From: Lachnospiraceae bacterium
GTDB taxonomy: Bacteria; Bacillota_A; Clostridia; Lachnospirales; Lachnospiraceae
Length of the DNA stretch: 45,248 nucleotides
Assembly: GCA_009774465.1 (NCBI GenBank)
Contig: VSNT01000012.1
Span: forward strand, 1 to 45,248
Reading direction: 5' to 3'
Each line of letters opens with the position of its first letter. The stretch's first letter is position 1. Position numbers and translations under genes: made by a program. Under the pieces are notes generated by a model, which did not search any database, was not told where the DNA came from, and was given only the letters and a program-made list of their open reading frames with translations. Shown one piece after another: positions 24,451-31,647 of the stretch.

Positions 24451-25557
24451 CTATTTTTCAAACAGCTTCGCCAAATTATCTTCCTTAAGCTTTGAGCCGA
24501 TCACGCAGAATTTTCCTGTTACGTCGGCCTTGCCCCCGCGTACATTGCTTTCTCCGGGCACATAGTCAAAATATACCCATCCGCCTTCTGTTCCCGGTAC
24601 CATGCCCTTGGCACGAAGCACGAATCCATACTCTCCTTCCTTTTCAAGTTCTTCCAGAATATGTTCAATTTCATCTTTTCCATATGCTGCAGGTGTTTCC
24701 ATTCCCCAGCTTGTAAACACTTCATCCGCATGATGATGTCCATGTTCGTGATCATGGCATCCACAAGTACAGTTCTCCCCATGCTCATGGTGATGATGCT
24801 CATGAGAATGCTCCTCATCATGATGATGGTGTTCATGGCAGTGCTCCCCGTCATGGTGATGGTGTTCATGGCAATGTTCCCCGTCATGATGATGGTGATG
24901 GTGATCTTCCTCTTCATCTCTGTGAGCCTTCAATTCTGCCATCATTTCTGCTTCCAGATCCTTAGCTCCTTCAATTGCTGCCAGAATATCCTTACCATTC
25001 AAATCCTCCCAGGGCGTGGTAATAATCGTTGCTTTTTCATTATGCTCTCTGATAAGTCCAATACATTGATTCAGCTTTTCTTCGGAAATGTTTCCCGTAC
25101 GGCTTAAAACAATGGTACCAGCATGGGCAATCTGGTTAATAAAAAACTCTCCAAAATTCTTGATATACATTTTACACTTTGAAGCATCCACCACTGCAAC
25201 TGCACTGTTTAATGTCACTTCTTTTGTATCAATCACGTCCTGTACCGCTTTCATAACATCAGAAAGCTTGCCTACCCCTGAAGGCTCGATCAAAATTCTC
25301 TCCGGCTCGTAAGTATGCATTACTTCCTTTAGAGAGGTTCCAAAATCACCTACCAGAGAACAGCAGATACAGCCTGAATTCATTTCCTTAATCTCAATTC
25401 CTGCTTCCTTTAAAAATCCCCCGTCAATTCCGATCTCTCCAAACTCATTTTCGATCAGCACTACTTTCGTATCGCTTAATGCTTCCGCCAAAAGCTTCTT
25501 AATTAATGTGGTTTTGCCTGCACCTAAAAATCCGGATACAATATCAATCTTTGTCAT
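24451..25557 (-). CDS. CobW/COG0523 GTPase metallochaperone with His-rich insert
   Basis: 368 residues. Walker A GFLGAGKTT (9-17), metal motif GCICCSL with C63-x-C65-C66, then RILIEPSGVGK. Residues about 216-277 are an extraordinary His/Glu/Asp/Cys-rich insert built of tandem units such as DGEHCHEHHHH, ending in NCTCGCHDHEHGHHH. The C-terminal CobW_C domain (TSWGMETPAAYG...GYVF-like WVYFDYVPG) is complete. COG0523 proteins insert or allocate zinc, nickel or cobalt; the histidine stretch would buffer metal. It is the first gene of a three-gene operon with its own strong promoter. Confidence 0.9.
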   Translation of the reverse strand: MTKIDIVSGFLGAGKTTLIKKLLAEALSDTKVVLIENEFGEIGIDGGFLKEAGIEIKEMNSGCICCSLVGDFGTSLKEVMHTYEPERILIEPSGVGKLSDVMKAVQDVIDTKEVTLNSAVAVVDASKCKMYIKNFGEFFINQIAHAGTIVLSRTGNISEEKLNQCIGLIREHNEKATIITTPWEDLNGKDILAAIEGAKDLEAEMMAELKAHRDEEEDHHHHHHDGEHCHEHHHHDGEHCHEHHHHDEEHSHEHHHHEHGENCTCGCHDHEHGHHHADEVFTSWGMETPAAYGKDEIEHILEELEKEGEYGFVLRAKGMVPGTEGGWVYFDYVPGESNVRGGKADVTGKFCVIGSKLKEDNLAKLFEK

Positions 25558-25582
25558 TTAAAAACCTTCTTTCCATTTTTCC

Positions 25583-25650
25583 GCGCAATATGCGCTGATT
25601 TACTTACGCTGTTAACGTATTATTATAATAACTTAACAAATATAAGTCAA
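25583..25650 (-). promoter_or_regulatory. Promoter and dyads upstream of the CobW operon
   Basis: TTGACT (25645-25650), 17-base spacer, TATAAT (25622-25627): a near-consensus promoter. The leader has a dyad TACG-N7-CGTA near 25605-25619, around the predicted start of transcription, and GCGCA-ATA-TGCGC (25583-25595). Either could bind a metal-responsive repressor, though neither matches the B. subtilis Zur box. Confidence 0.7.
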
Positions 25651-25674
25651 ATGCTAATATTCCACCCCATACCT

Positions 25675-26031
25675 TTACAAAATGTGCTCTTTCCAGTCAG
25701 CCTCTTTAAATCCGGGGCACACATAGTCCTCTGTTACAAGCAGCGGGCGCTTCACCAGCATACCGTCTGTGGCAAGTAGCTTTAGCTGTTCCTCCTCAGA
25801 CATAGTGCCAAGCTTATCTTTAAGCTGCAGCTCCTTATACAGATTTCCGCTGGTATTAAAAAAGCGTTTTAAAGGAAGTCCGCTTTTTTGATGCCATTTT
25901 CGCAACTCCTCTACGGTAGGATTTTCCTCCTTAATGGGGCGCTCCTCATATTCAATTTTATTTTCCTCCAGCCATTTTAATGCTTTCTGACAAGTGCTGC
26001 ATTTCCTGTATACAATCACTAAAGGTTTCAT
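25675..26031 (-). CDS. ArsC/Spx/MgsR-family thioredoxin-fold protein
   Basis: 118 residues. Redox motif CSTC (C11, C14) after LVIVYRK, followed by ALKWLEENKIEYEERPIKEENPT and the conserved LVKRPLLVT segment. This is the arsenate-reductase-like family that includes Spx and MgsR; with CxxC and without an obvious RNA-polymerase interface, I cannot say whether it is an enzyme or regulator. AAGGAGG is immediately followed by an ATG at 26043, too close to use, so the in-frame ATG at 26031 is chosen. Confidence 0.8.
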   Translation of the reverse strand: MKPLVIVYRKCSTCQKALKWLEENKIEYEERPIKEENPTVEELRKWHQKSGLPLKRFFNTSGNLYKELQLKDKLGTMSEEEQLKLLATDGMLVKRPLLVTEDYVCPGFKEADWKEHIL

Positions 26032-26203
26032 CTTTATCGCCATCCTCCTTCACTCCCAGGCATTCTGCGCCCGGTCTGCTTCTTCCAAAAAAATATTCTC
26101 TCTATGGCAGTTAATTATAACAAACTTTTCCCTTTACTTGAAGGGATAATCTGTAAAAATTTCATAAAACACAGTTTCTTTTTTACCCGGTGACAACAGA
26201 AAA

Positions 26204-26224
26204 GCGTTCTTTGTGAAAGAACGC
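26204..26224 (-). terminator. Intrinsic terminator of the Fpg/Nei-like gene
   Basis: GCGTTCTTT and AAAGAACGC form a perfect 9-bp stem with a 3-base loop; on the minus strand it is followed by TTTTCTG. The other part of 26044-26249 shows no gene. Confidence 0.8.
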
Positions 26225-26249
26225 CTCCGCTTATCAATATTCTCTTCTG

Positions 26250-27071
26250 CTACTTTTGACAATAAGGACAAAAATAGATGGTTCCTCCTAAATAGCTGGC
26301 TTTCTGTATCAGATTACCGCAGTATGGACAGGGGCCGCCTATTGTCTTTTTACTGAGAAGCGTCTGATAGCCTCCCGGATTGTCAAACAAATCCTTTTCC
26401 GTATTCCTTCCTCCTTTTGCCAGCATCTTTGCAAGAATCTCTTTGACAGCCTGGTACATCCGTTTCCAGTCCTGCTCCACAAGAGTATTCAGCTTTCGTT
26501 TGGGATGCAGTCCCGCTTCCAGTAAAATATCCTGAAGCACGCCATTTCCCAGCCCCGGAATCCGCTGTTTGGTTGCCAGAAATTCCTTCACGGAATTTTT
26601 GCCGGAAACATCCTCTCTAAGCTCCTTAAAATATTCATAGTCAAAGTCTTCAGTTACAGGAAGAGGTTTTTCTTTTCCCACAAGATAATAAGGATTGTCA
26701 TAAGTTTCAGGATCAATCAAAAACATAGTACCATACATGGCAACAGTGCAAATCAGGGAACTGTCATCTTCTAAAGTAAGCCTTGCCTGATACCTCTGCG
26801 GCAGCTTCCGCCCTGGCTCATAATAACGGATATTGGTTCCATCTCCTATTACAAAACACATTTCCTCCAGCTCTATTTCTATCATGCTTCCGATTCCTGC
26901 AGCCATACCGATTCTTTTCCCATTCATTTGTCCTGCATAATCGGCAGGATCTCCGTGATAGAATGCAAAGGAATGCTGGGTGTGTCCGGCTTCTGTCTCT
27001 ATAATCTTCTTTCCCTTTACCGTATCATTCAACTGTTTTGCAATTGTTATAGATTCAGGTATCTCTATCAT
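26250..27071 (-). CDS. Formamidopyrimidine-DNA glycosylase/endonuclease VIII-like protein with altered N-terminus
   Basis: 273 residues with Fpg/Nei architecture: the N-terminal sandwich, the helix-two-turn-helix (KQRIPGLGNGVLQDILLEAGLHP) and a C-terminal zinc finger with two CPYC pairs. Canonical enzymes start MPELPE, with Pro2 as Schiff-base nucleophile and Glu3. This one starts MIEIPES, so Pro2 is Ile while Glu3 is kept. Base excision by the usual mechanism is therefore doubtful, unless another residue substitutes. It follows the zinc-ribbon gene by 10 bases and ends at the terminator at 26204-26224. Confidence 0.85.
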   Translation of the reverse strand: MIEIPESITIAKQLNDTVKGKKIIETEAGHTQHSFAFYHGDPADYAGQMNGKRIGMAAGIGSMIEIELEEMCFVIGDGTNIRYYEPGRKLPQRYQARLTLEDDSSLICTVAMYGTMFLIDPETYDNPYYLVGKEKPLPVTEDFDYEYFKELREDVSGKNSVKEFLATKQRIPGLGNGVLQDILLEAGLHPKRKLNTLVEQDWKRMYQAVKEILAKMLAKGGRNTEKDLFDNPGGYQTLLSKKTIGGPCPYCGNLIQKASYLGGTIYFCPYCQK

Positions 27072-27081
27072 CAGAATGCTC

Positions 27082-27360
27082 CTATTTCTCTTTCCACCTT
27101 AAAAGGGTGGAAAAATATGTCATCAATCCTGCCTTTGCTTCTTCCACTGTTTTGCTGCGTCCGCCTTCTACCTCAAAGGGCGCACAAAAATCCGCCATCT
27201 CTTCCATTGTACAGTTTTGTACAAAATCTCCATCTTTATAACAGTAACAGCAATAAGTATCATTTTTACTGCCATCTGCATTTGTTCCAAACTGATCTTC
27301 CTTCATGGGCATTCCACAACTCTGGCAAATTTTCATATCCTTCATTTCCATCATATCCAT
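27082..27360 (-). CDS. Small zinc-ribbon protein (PF12674-like)
   Basis: 92 residues. Cysteine pairs CQSCGMPM and CCYCYKDG plus later Cys residues fit the putative zinc-ribbon family; the C-terminal AGLMTYFSTLLRWKEK is typical. The N-terminus is Met-rich with several possible starts; ATG 27360 has AGAGG 8 bases upstream. Family members lie next to regulators and glycosylases in Clostridia; function unknown. Transcribed with the Fpg/Nei-like gene from the promoter at 27444-27482. Confidence 0.8.
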   Translation of the reverse strand: MDMMEMKDMKICQSCGMPMKEDQFGTNADGSKNDTYCCYCYKDGDFVQNCTMEEMADFCAPFEVEGGRSKTVEEAKAGLMTYFSTLLRWKEK

Positions 27361-27443
27361 TTCATAATCCTCTTTTCATTTTTATTTTTGTTTGATAAAA
27401 GAAAGGAACCGCGGGTTTTCAAATTTGCCTTTCTTATAGGATT

Positions 27444-27482
27444 ACTATAACAGACATAATATGACACAAGCATGTCATATTA
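27444..27482 (-). promoter_or_regulatory. Extended -10 promoter under a 10-bp inverted repeat
   Basis: On the minus strand TGTTATAGT contains a TATAGT -10 (27444-27449) with an upstream TG. Just upstream, TAATATGACA...TGTCATATTA (27457-27482) is a perfect 10-bp inverted repeat with a 6-base gap covering the -35 area. It is probably the operator of the WYL regulator encoded upstream. Confidence 0.65.
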
Positions 27483-27512
27483 AAAAAAATTTATAAAAGA
27501 GAACTGTTCAAA

Positions 27513-28466
27513 TTACTCCTGCACATATCTGTGCCATATCTTTTCAATTCTCCTTACCACCTCTTCCTTCACATTATCCGGCCCTAAAACCTTTATGGAC
27601 GCGCCAAAAGAAAAAATAAGTCCATAAACCCATTCGTCCACAACAAAATAAGCCTGTACAAGAAAGTCTCCGTTTTCCAGCACTGTGATTTCTTCTTCCT
27701 CAAACCGGTCATAAATACGGTATGCCTCACTTTGATCAATCAAAAAGGTGCACCTGGTTAAAGAGTTATCCTTTTGTATACTGTCCTCTCCGACTTCCTC
27801 ACAGCCTTCGCCATCTTTTTTTTCACAGAGCCCTTCCTTTTCAAAGGCTTCTTCCTGTTTCTGCGGCGTAAAAGTCTCCTCCTCCATTTCCACCCGTTTC
27901 ATCCGCAAAAGTTTAAATAACCGCATCGCCTGTTTCTCTAAGCAGTAAGCGCTTAAGTACCATGTATATTCCTTAAAAAGCAGTTGAACCGGCTCCACCA
28001 TGCGGCGGTTCATAACCCCATTTTGACCATAATAGTCAAAAGAAAGAATTCTGTGGGACAGAATTGCTTCCTTGATGGTTTCAAACATTTCCTGCCTTCT
28101 TCCACTCCAGTCTGAAAAATCAATAGACACCCAGTTTAACGAATCAGCTTTAAAAAAGTCTGCCAGCTTTAAAGTAATTTCTTTTTCTTTAAAAGCCCCT
28201 GTCTCCTGAAGGCTTGTAAGAGCTGTTAAAATCTGGTTCTGCTCCTCTTTCGTCACCAGCATTTTATTGAGCACAAACTGGCTCATCAGGCTGATGCCGC
28301 CATTTTTCCCCTTTTTGGCATACACAGGAATTCCCGCCATACTTAAATTTTCCACATCACGGTAAATGGTTCGGACGGAAACCTCAAACCGCTCCGCCAA
28401 TTCTTTTGCAGTTACTGTTTCTTTACTCATTAATATATAAATAATACTTAACAATCGATTCAGCAT
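27513..28466 (-). CDS. WYL-domain transcriptional regulator (YafY type)
   Basis: 317 residues. N-terminal HTH_11 (AKELAERFEVSVRTIYRDVENLSMAGIPV) and a wing KKGKNGGISLM, then the WYL core (SHRILSFDYYGQNG...RMVEPVQLLFKEYTWYLSAYC) and a C-terminal extension domain. WYL regulators sense nucleic acid or small ligands and often control DNA-damage or defence genes. Its start codon overlaps the end of the OGG gene by 7 bases, so the two are coupled. The inverted repeat just downstream is a candidate operator. Confidence 0.9.
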   Translation of the reverse strand: MLNRLLSIIYILMSKETVTAKELAERFEVSVRTIYRDVENLSMAGIPVYAKKGKNGGISLMSQFVLNKMLVTKEEQNQILTALTSLQETGAFKEKEITLKLADFFKADSLNWVSIDFSDWSGRRQEMFETIKEAILSHRILSFDYYGQNGVMNRRMVEPVQLLFKEYTWYLSAYCLEKQAMRLFKLLRMKRVEMEEETFTPQKQEEAFEKEGLCEKKDGEGCEEVGEDSIQKDNSLTRCTFLIDQSEAYRIYDRFEEEEITVLENGDFLVQAYFVVDEWVYGLIFSFGASIKVLGPDNVKEEVVRRIEKIWHRYVQE

Positions 28467-29326
28467 ACCTGCCCACCTTTTTTTAAATCGTAATAAAATA
28501 TATACTGCTGCAGGGTTCCTGAATACTCTCCATACCTTTCAAATGGAAATCCGCCTGCATACTGCTCTTTTAACACCTTTTGTATGTGAGTATCCACTGG
28601 AAAGGCTTCCGTTTTATGAAGGGCAAACAGACAGATACAGTTGGCCACCTTTTCTCCCACTCCGGTTAACCTGCAAAGTTCATTCATTGCCCCTTTATAA
28701 TCCATCTGTCTTATGGCTTCAAGATCAACTTCCCCAAAAGCCACACTCATCGCTGTTTTATGGATATATTTGCTCCGGTAGCCCAGATTGCAGGCATACA
28801 ATTCCTCTACAAAAGCCTTCGCAAGGGCTTCCGGCGTCGGAAATAAATAATATTTTCTTCCATCCTCCAGCTTTTTTTCTTCTCCATATCTTTGGCACAA
28901 AGTCTCAATGCATTTTCTGATTCGTCTTAAATTGTTCTGCTGCGACACAATAAAGCTGATTATCATTTCCCACAAATCCTGGCAGAGAATCCGTATACCG
29001 CTGCCATAAGCGGCGGCTTTTAAAAGATAGGCGTCCCCAGGATCAATCATGCCCATGATCCTGCCATAGTCCTCTTCCAGATCAAAATAGTTTCTCCATA
29101 CAGTCTCAAATTCCTCCTGTGTGCAGTCAAAGAAAAACTGATTTCCTATCTGCTCTATCTCCAGATATCGTCCCAAAGCTGTCAGGGCATATTTCTCACT
29201 TACAAAGTCTTTTTCATTTTCCCCTTTCTGCTCCATACACATTCCTTCCAGCCTCTGTAAGCGAAAGCACTGGCCGGATTCACAAATCTGTCTGATTGAA
29301 AAATTATCTTTTGTTATGTTAACCAT
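28460..29326 (-). CDS. ogg: 8-oxoguanine DNA glycosylase (OGG1-like)
   Basis: 288 residues with an OGG_N domain (FSIRQICESGQCFRL at the start) and an HhH-GPD domain. The hairpin LTGVGEKVANC carries catalytic K226, and FPVDTHIQKV carries D245. This matches the bifunctional clostridial OGG type that removes 8-oxoG and cleaves the abasic site. It lies 68 bases after the MATE gene and overlaps the WYL regulator. Confidence 0.88.
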   Translation of the reverse strand: MVNITKDNFSIRQICESGQCFRLQRLEGMCMEQKGENEKDFVSEKYALTALGRYLEIEQIGNQFFFDCTQEEFETVWRNYFDLEEDYGRIMGMIDPGDAYLLKAAAYGSGIRILCQDLWEMIISFIVSQQNNLRRIRKCIETLCQRYGEEKKLEDGRKYYLFPTPEALAKAFVEELYACNLGYRSKYIHKTAMSVAFGEVDLEAIRQMDYKGAMNELCRLTGVGEKVANCICLFALHKTEAFPVDTHIQKVLKEQYAGGFPFERYGEYSGTLQQYIFYYDLKKGGQVC

Positions 29327-29394
29327 TATTTACCATCCTGTCCTGTTTATCTTTCTGTCACACACTTTTCCATGCACCATCCCGGGTATCCATA

Positions 29395-30738
29395 TCACCG
29401 AGATGGAAAAATACGATATCTGCTGATTTTGGGAATACAAACAATCCCCGCCAAATCCGCCAAAAACCATCCAATTGGAATTGCCCACCAGATTCCCAAA
29501 ACACCGATTTCAGGTATGGGAGATAAAAGGTAGGCAAGAAGAACTCGCGTTCCAAGAGATATCACGGTAAGCACCAGCGACATTTCCGGCCGCTCCACGC
29601 CTCTGTAAAATCCATACAGGAGAAATAAAAGGCCGATTCCACAGTAAAAGGCTCCTTCTATCCTTAAATATTCCGCTCCTGTTTGTATAATTCCGGTTTC
29701 CCCTGCATCCACAAAAATCTTCATAAGCGTCGGTGCCAGTACAAAAATTCCGGCCGATATAATCAGGCAAAAGGACATGGACACTGCTACAGCTTTCCGC
29801 ATTCCCAGCTCCACACGCTCTTTCTTTCCGCCTCCGTGATTCTGTGAAATAAAAAGAGAAAATGCATTTCCAAACTCCTGAGCCGGCATATAGGCAAAGG
29901 AATCAATCTTCACCGCCGCTGCAAAAGCTGCCATCACCACAGGACCAAAGCTGTTGACCAATCCCTGTATCATAAGGATGCCAAAATTCATCACTGACTG
30001 CTGTACGCAGGCGGCAGTAGAATGACGCACTACCTCCTGCATTGCTCCCCTGTCGATAGAAAGCTCTGTTTTCTTTGGGCGAAGTTCCGTTTCCCTGCAC
30101 CAGGCATAAATTCCAATTCCCACACCGGACAACGCCTGAGCAATGACTGTTGCCAAAGCCGCTCCCCTTACTCCCATTTGAAAACTGACCACAAACAGCA
30201 CATCAAGAACAATGTTAAGTACTGCCGCCACCCCTAAAAAATATAATGGAATTAACGAATTTCCCAGAGCCCGCATAAAATATGCAAAATAATTATATAA
30301 GAAAACAAAACCGATTCCCCAGAAAATAATCCATATGTAGTCTCTCATCAACTGGTAAACTTCTGTGGGAACCTGGAGAATTCTAAGAATGCCATCAAGG
30401 AATAGAAAAACCAGCACATTTACCAAAATTGTCACTGCTGCTATAAACAAAAAAGCAGCTACCATCCTCTTTTTCATCTGCAAAATATCTTTTTTTCCAA
30501 AGTATACGGAAAAGACCGCACCGCTTCCCATACAAAGTCCAATAATAATAGACGTCAAAAAGGTCATTAATGTATAGGCGCTCCCCACTGCCGCCAGCGC
30601 ATCAGGGCCAAGGCACCGCCCTACGATTAAGGTATCTGCTATGTTGTAGCACTGTTGGAGGAGATTTCCCACGATCATAGGCCCTGCAAAGAACAGCATG
30701 GTTTTTGTTACATTTCCCTGTGTCAAATCCTTTTTCAT
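29395..30738 (-). CDS. MATE-family efflux transporter
   Basis: 447 residues, 12 hydrophobic segments, start MKKDLTQGNVTKTMLFFAGPMIVGNLLQQ and the family motif ADTLIVGRCLGPDALAAVG. These Na+/H+-coupled exporters remove cationic drugs or metabolites. No ribosome site lies at normal distance; the only candidate, GGAG, is about 16 bases upstream and the promoter places transcription initiation a few bases before the ATG. Confidence 0.92.
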   Translation of the reverse strand: MKKDLTQGNVTKTMLFFAGPMIVGNLLQQCYNIADTLIVGRCLGPDALAAVGSAYTLMTFLTSIIIGLCMGSGAVFSVYFGKKDILQMKKRMVAAFLFIAAVTILVNVLVFLFLDGILRILQVPTEVYQLMRDYIWIIFWGIGFVFLYNYFAYFMRALGNSLIPLYFLGVAAVLNIVLDVLFVVSFQMGVRGAALATVIAQALSGVGIGIYAWCRETELRPKKTELSIDRGAMQEVVRHSTAACVQQSVMNFGILMIQGLVNSFGPVVMAAFAAAVKIDSFAYMPAQEFGNAFSLFISQNHGGGKKERVELGMRKAVAVSMSFCLIISAGIFVLAPTLMKIFVDAGETGIIQTGAEYLRIEGAFYCGIGLLFLLYGFYRGVERPEMSLVLTVISLGTRVLLAYLLSPIPEIGVLGIWWAIPIGWFLADLAGIVCIPKISRYRIFPSR

Positions 30739-30748
30739 ATCAATCGTT

Positions 30749-30778
30749 ATTTTATCTCCGGAACTTTTTTAAAGTCAA
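30749..30778 (-). promoter_or_regulatory. MATE gene promoter, possibly giving a near-leaderless mRNA
   Basis: TTGACT (30773-30778), 18-base spacer, TAAAAT (30749-30754). The expected start of transcription (about 30742) is only some 4 bases before the ATG at 30738. Confidence 0.55.
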
Positions 30779-30810
30779 ATCATATGTTTTAATTTCTAAA
30801 ATACAAATAT

Positions 30811-31647
30811 TCAATCTGCATTTAATTTATTTTTAATCATCAGAATTTCTTTTTTATGTCCTTCATCATCAAAGGGCGTCTCCAGATAAACAGGAATTCC
30901 TGCAAAGGCAGGGTGCCTTAACACATTAAGAAGCGCTTCCATTCCAATCTCTCCGCTGCCAATGGGCGCATGGCGGTCCTTATGGGCGCCAAAAGGCATC
31001 ATACTGTCATTTAAATGAATTGCCCTCAAAAGCTCAAGCCCCAATATCCGGTCAAATTCCTTTACCACACCATCCAAATCATTTACAATATCATATCCTG
31101 CGGAAAACACGTGGCAGGTATCCAGGCAGATACCAATTTTTTCAGGATGTTTCACCCCGTCACGGATTGCCTTAAGCTCCTCAAAACTCACTCCGATCTC
31201 TGTTCCTTTTCCGGACATCGTCTCTAAAAGCACCATGATCCTTTCCTGTCCGGTTATCGCCTGGTCAAGCCCTGCAATAATATTTTGAATTCCCGCATCC
31301 GCTCCAATTCCGGTATGGCTTCCCGGGTGAAAAACAATATTTTCAATTCCAAGGCCATCCATTCTGGCAATATCCTCCCGAATTACCATGCAGGCAAATT
31401 CATAGGTCTGCTCTTTGGCACTGGCTAAGTTCATGGTATAAGGTGCATGGGCAAGAACAGGCCCAAAATGATATTCTTTTCGGATATTTTGAAAACGTTC
31501 TATTTCCCTGGCCTCATAATTTCTATATCCTGATCCACGGGGATTGCGGCTGAAAATCTGCATGGTGTTGGCGCCCATTTTTACTGTATTTTCAGCCGCC
31601 TTTGCTATTCCCTCTGCAATGGACATGTGGCTTCCTATGGTTAACAT
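30811..31647 (-). CDS. nfo: Endonuclease IV (AP endonuclease)
   Basis: 278 residues of a TIM-barrel AP endonuclease. The zinc ligands are visible in order: VLAHAPY, VFHPGSH, LLETMSGKG, CLDTCHVFSAGYD, HLNDS, KDRHAPIGSG and YLETP. It incises abasic sites left by glycosylases such as the OGG encoded 1.5 kb downstream. Its ATG overlaps the end of the GH42 gene by 7 bases, an odd coupling of sugar hydrolysis and DNA repair genes. Confidence 0.95.
   Translation of the reverse strand: MLTIGSHMSIAEGIAKAAENTVKMGANTMQIFSRNPRGSGYRNYEAREIERFQNIRKEYHFGPVLAHAPYTMNLASAKEQTYEFACMVIREDIARMDGLGIENIVFHPGSHTGIGADAGIQNIIAGLDQAITGQERIMVLLETMSGKGTEIGVSFEELKAIRDGVKHPEKIGICLDTCHVFSAGYDIVNDLDGVVKEFDRILGLELLRAIHLNDSMMPFGAHKDRHAPIGSGEIGMEALLNVLRHPAFAGIPVYLETPFDDEGHKKEILMIKNKLNAD

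Noticed and set aside
24727..24908. Regular repeats that might suggest a CRISPR or other array
   Set aside because: Unit length is that of codon repeats, in frame, encoding a His-rich insert of a CobW protein; there are no spacers.
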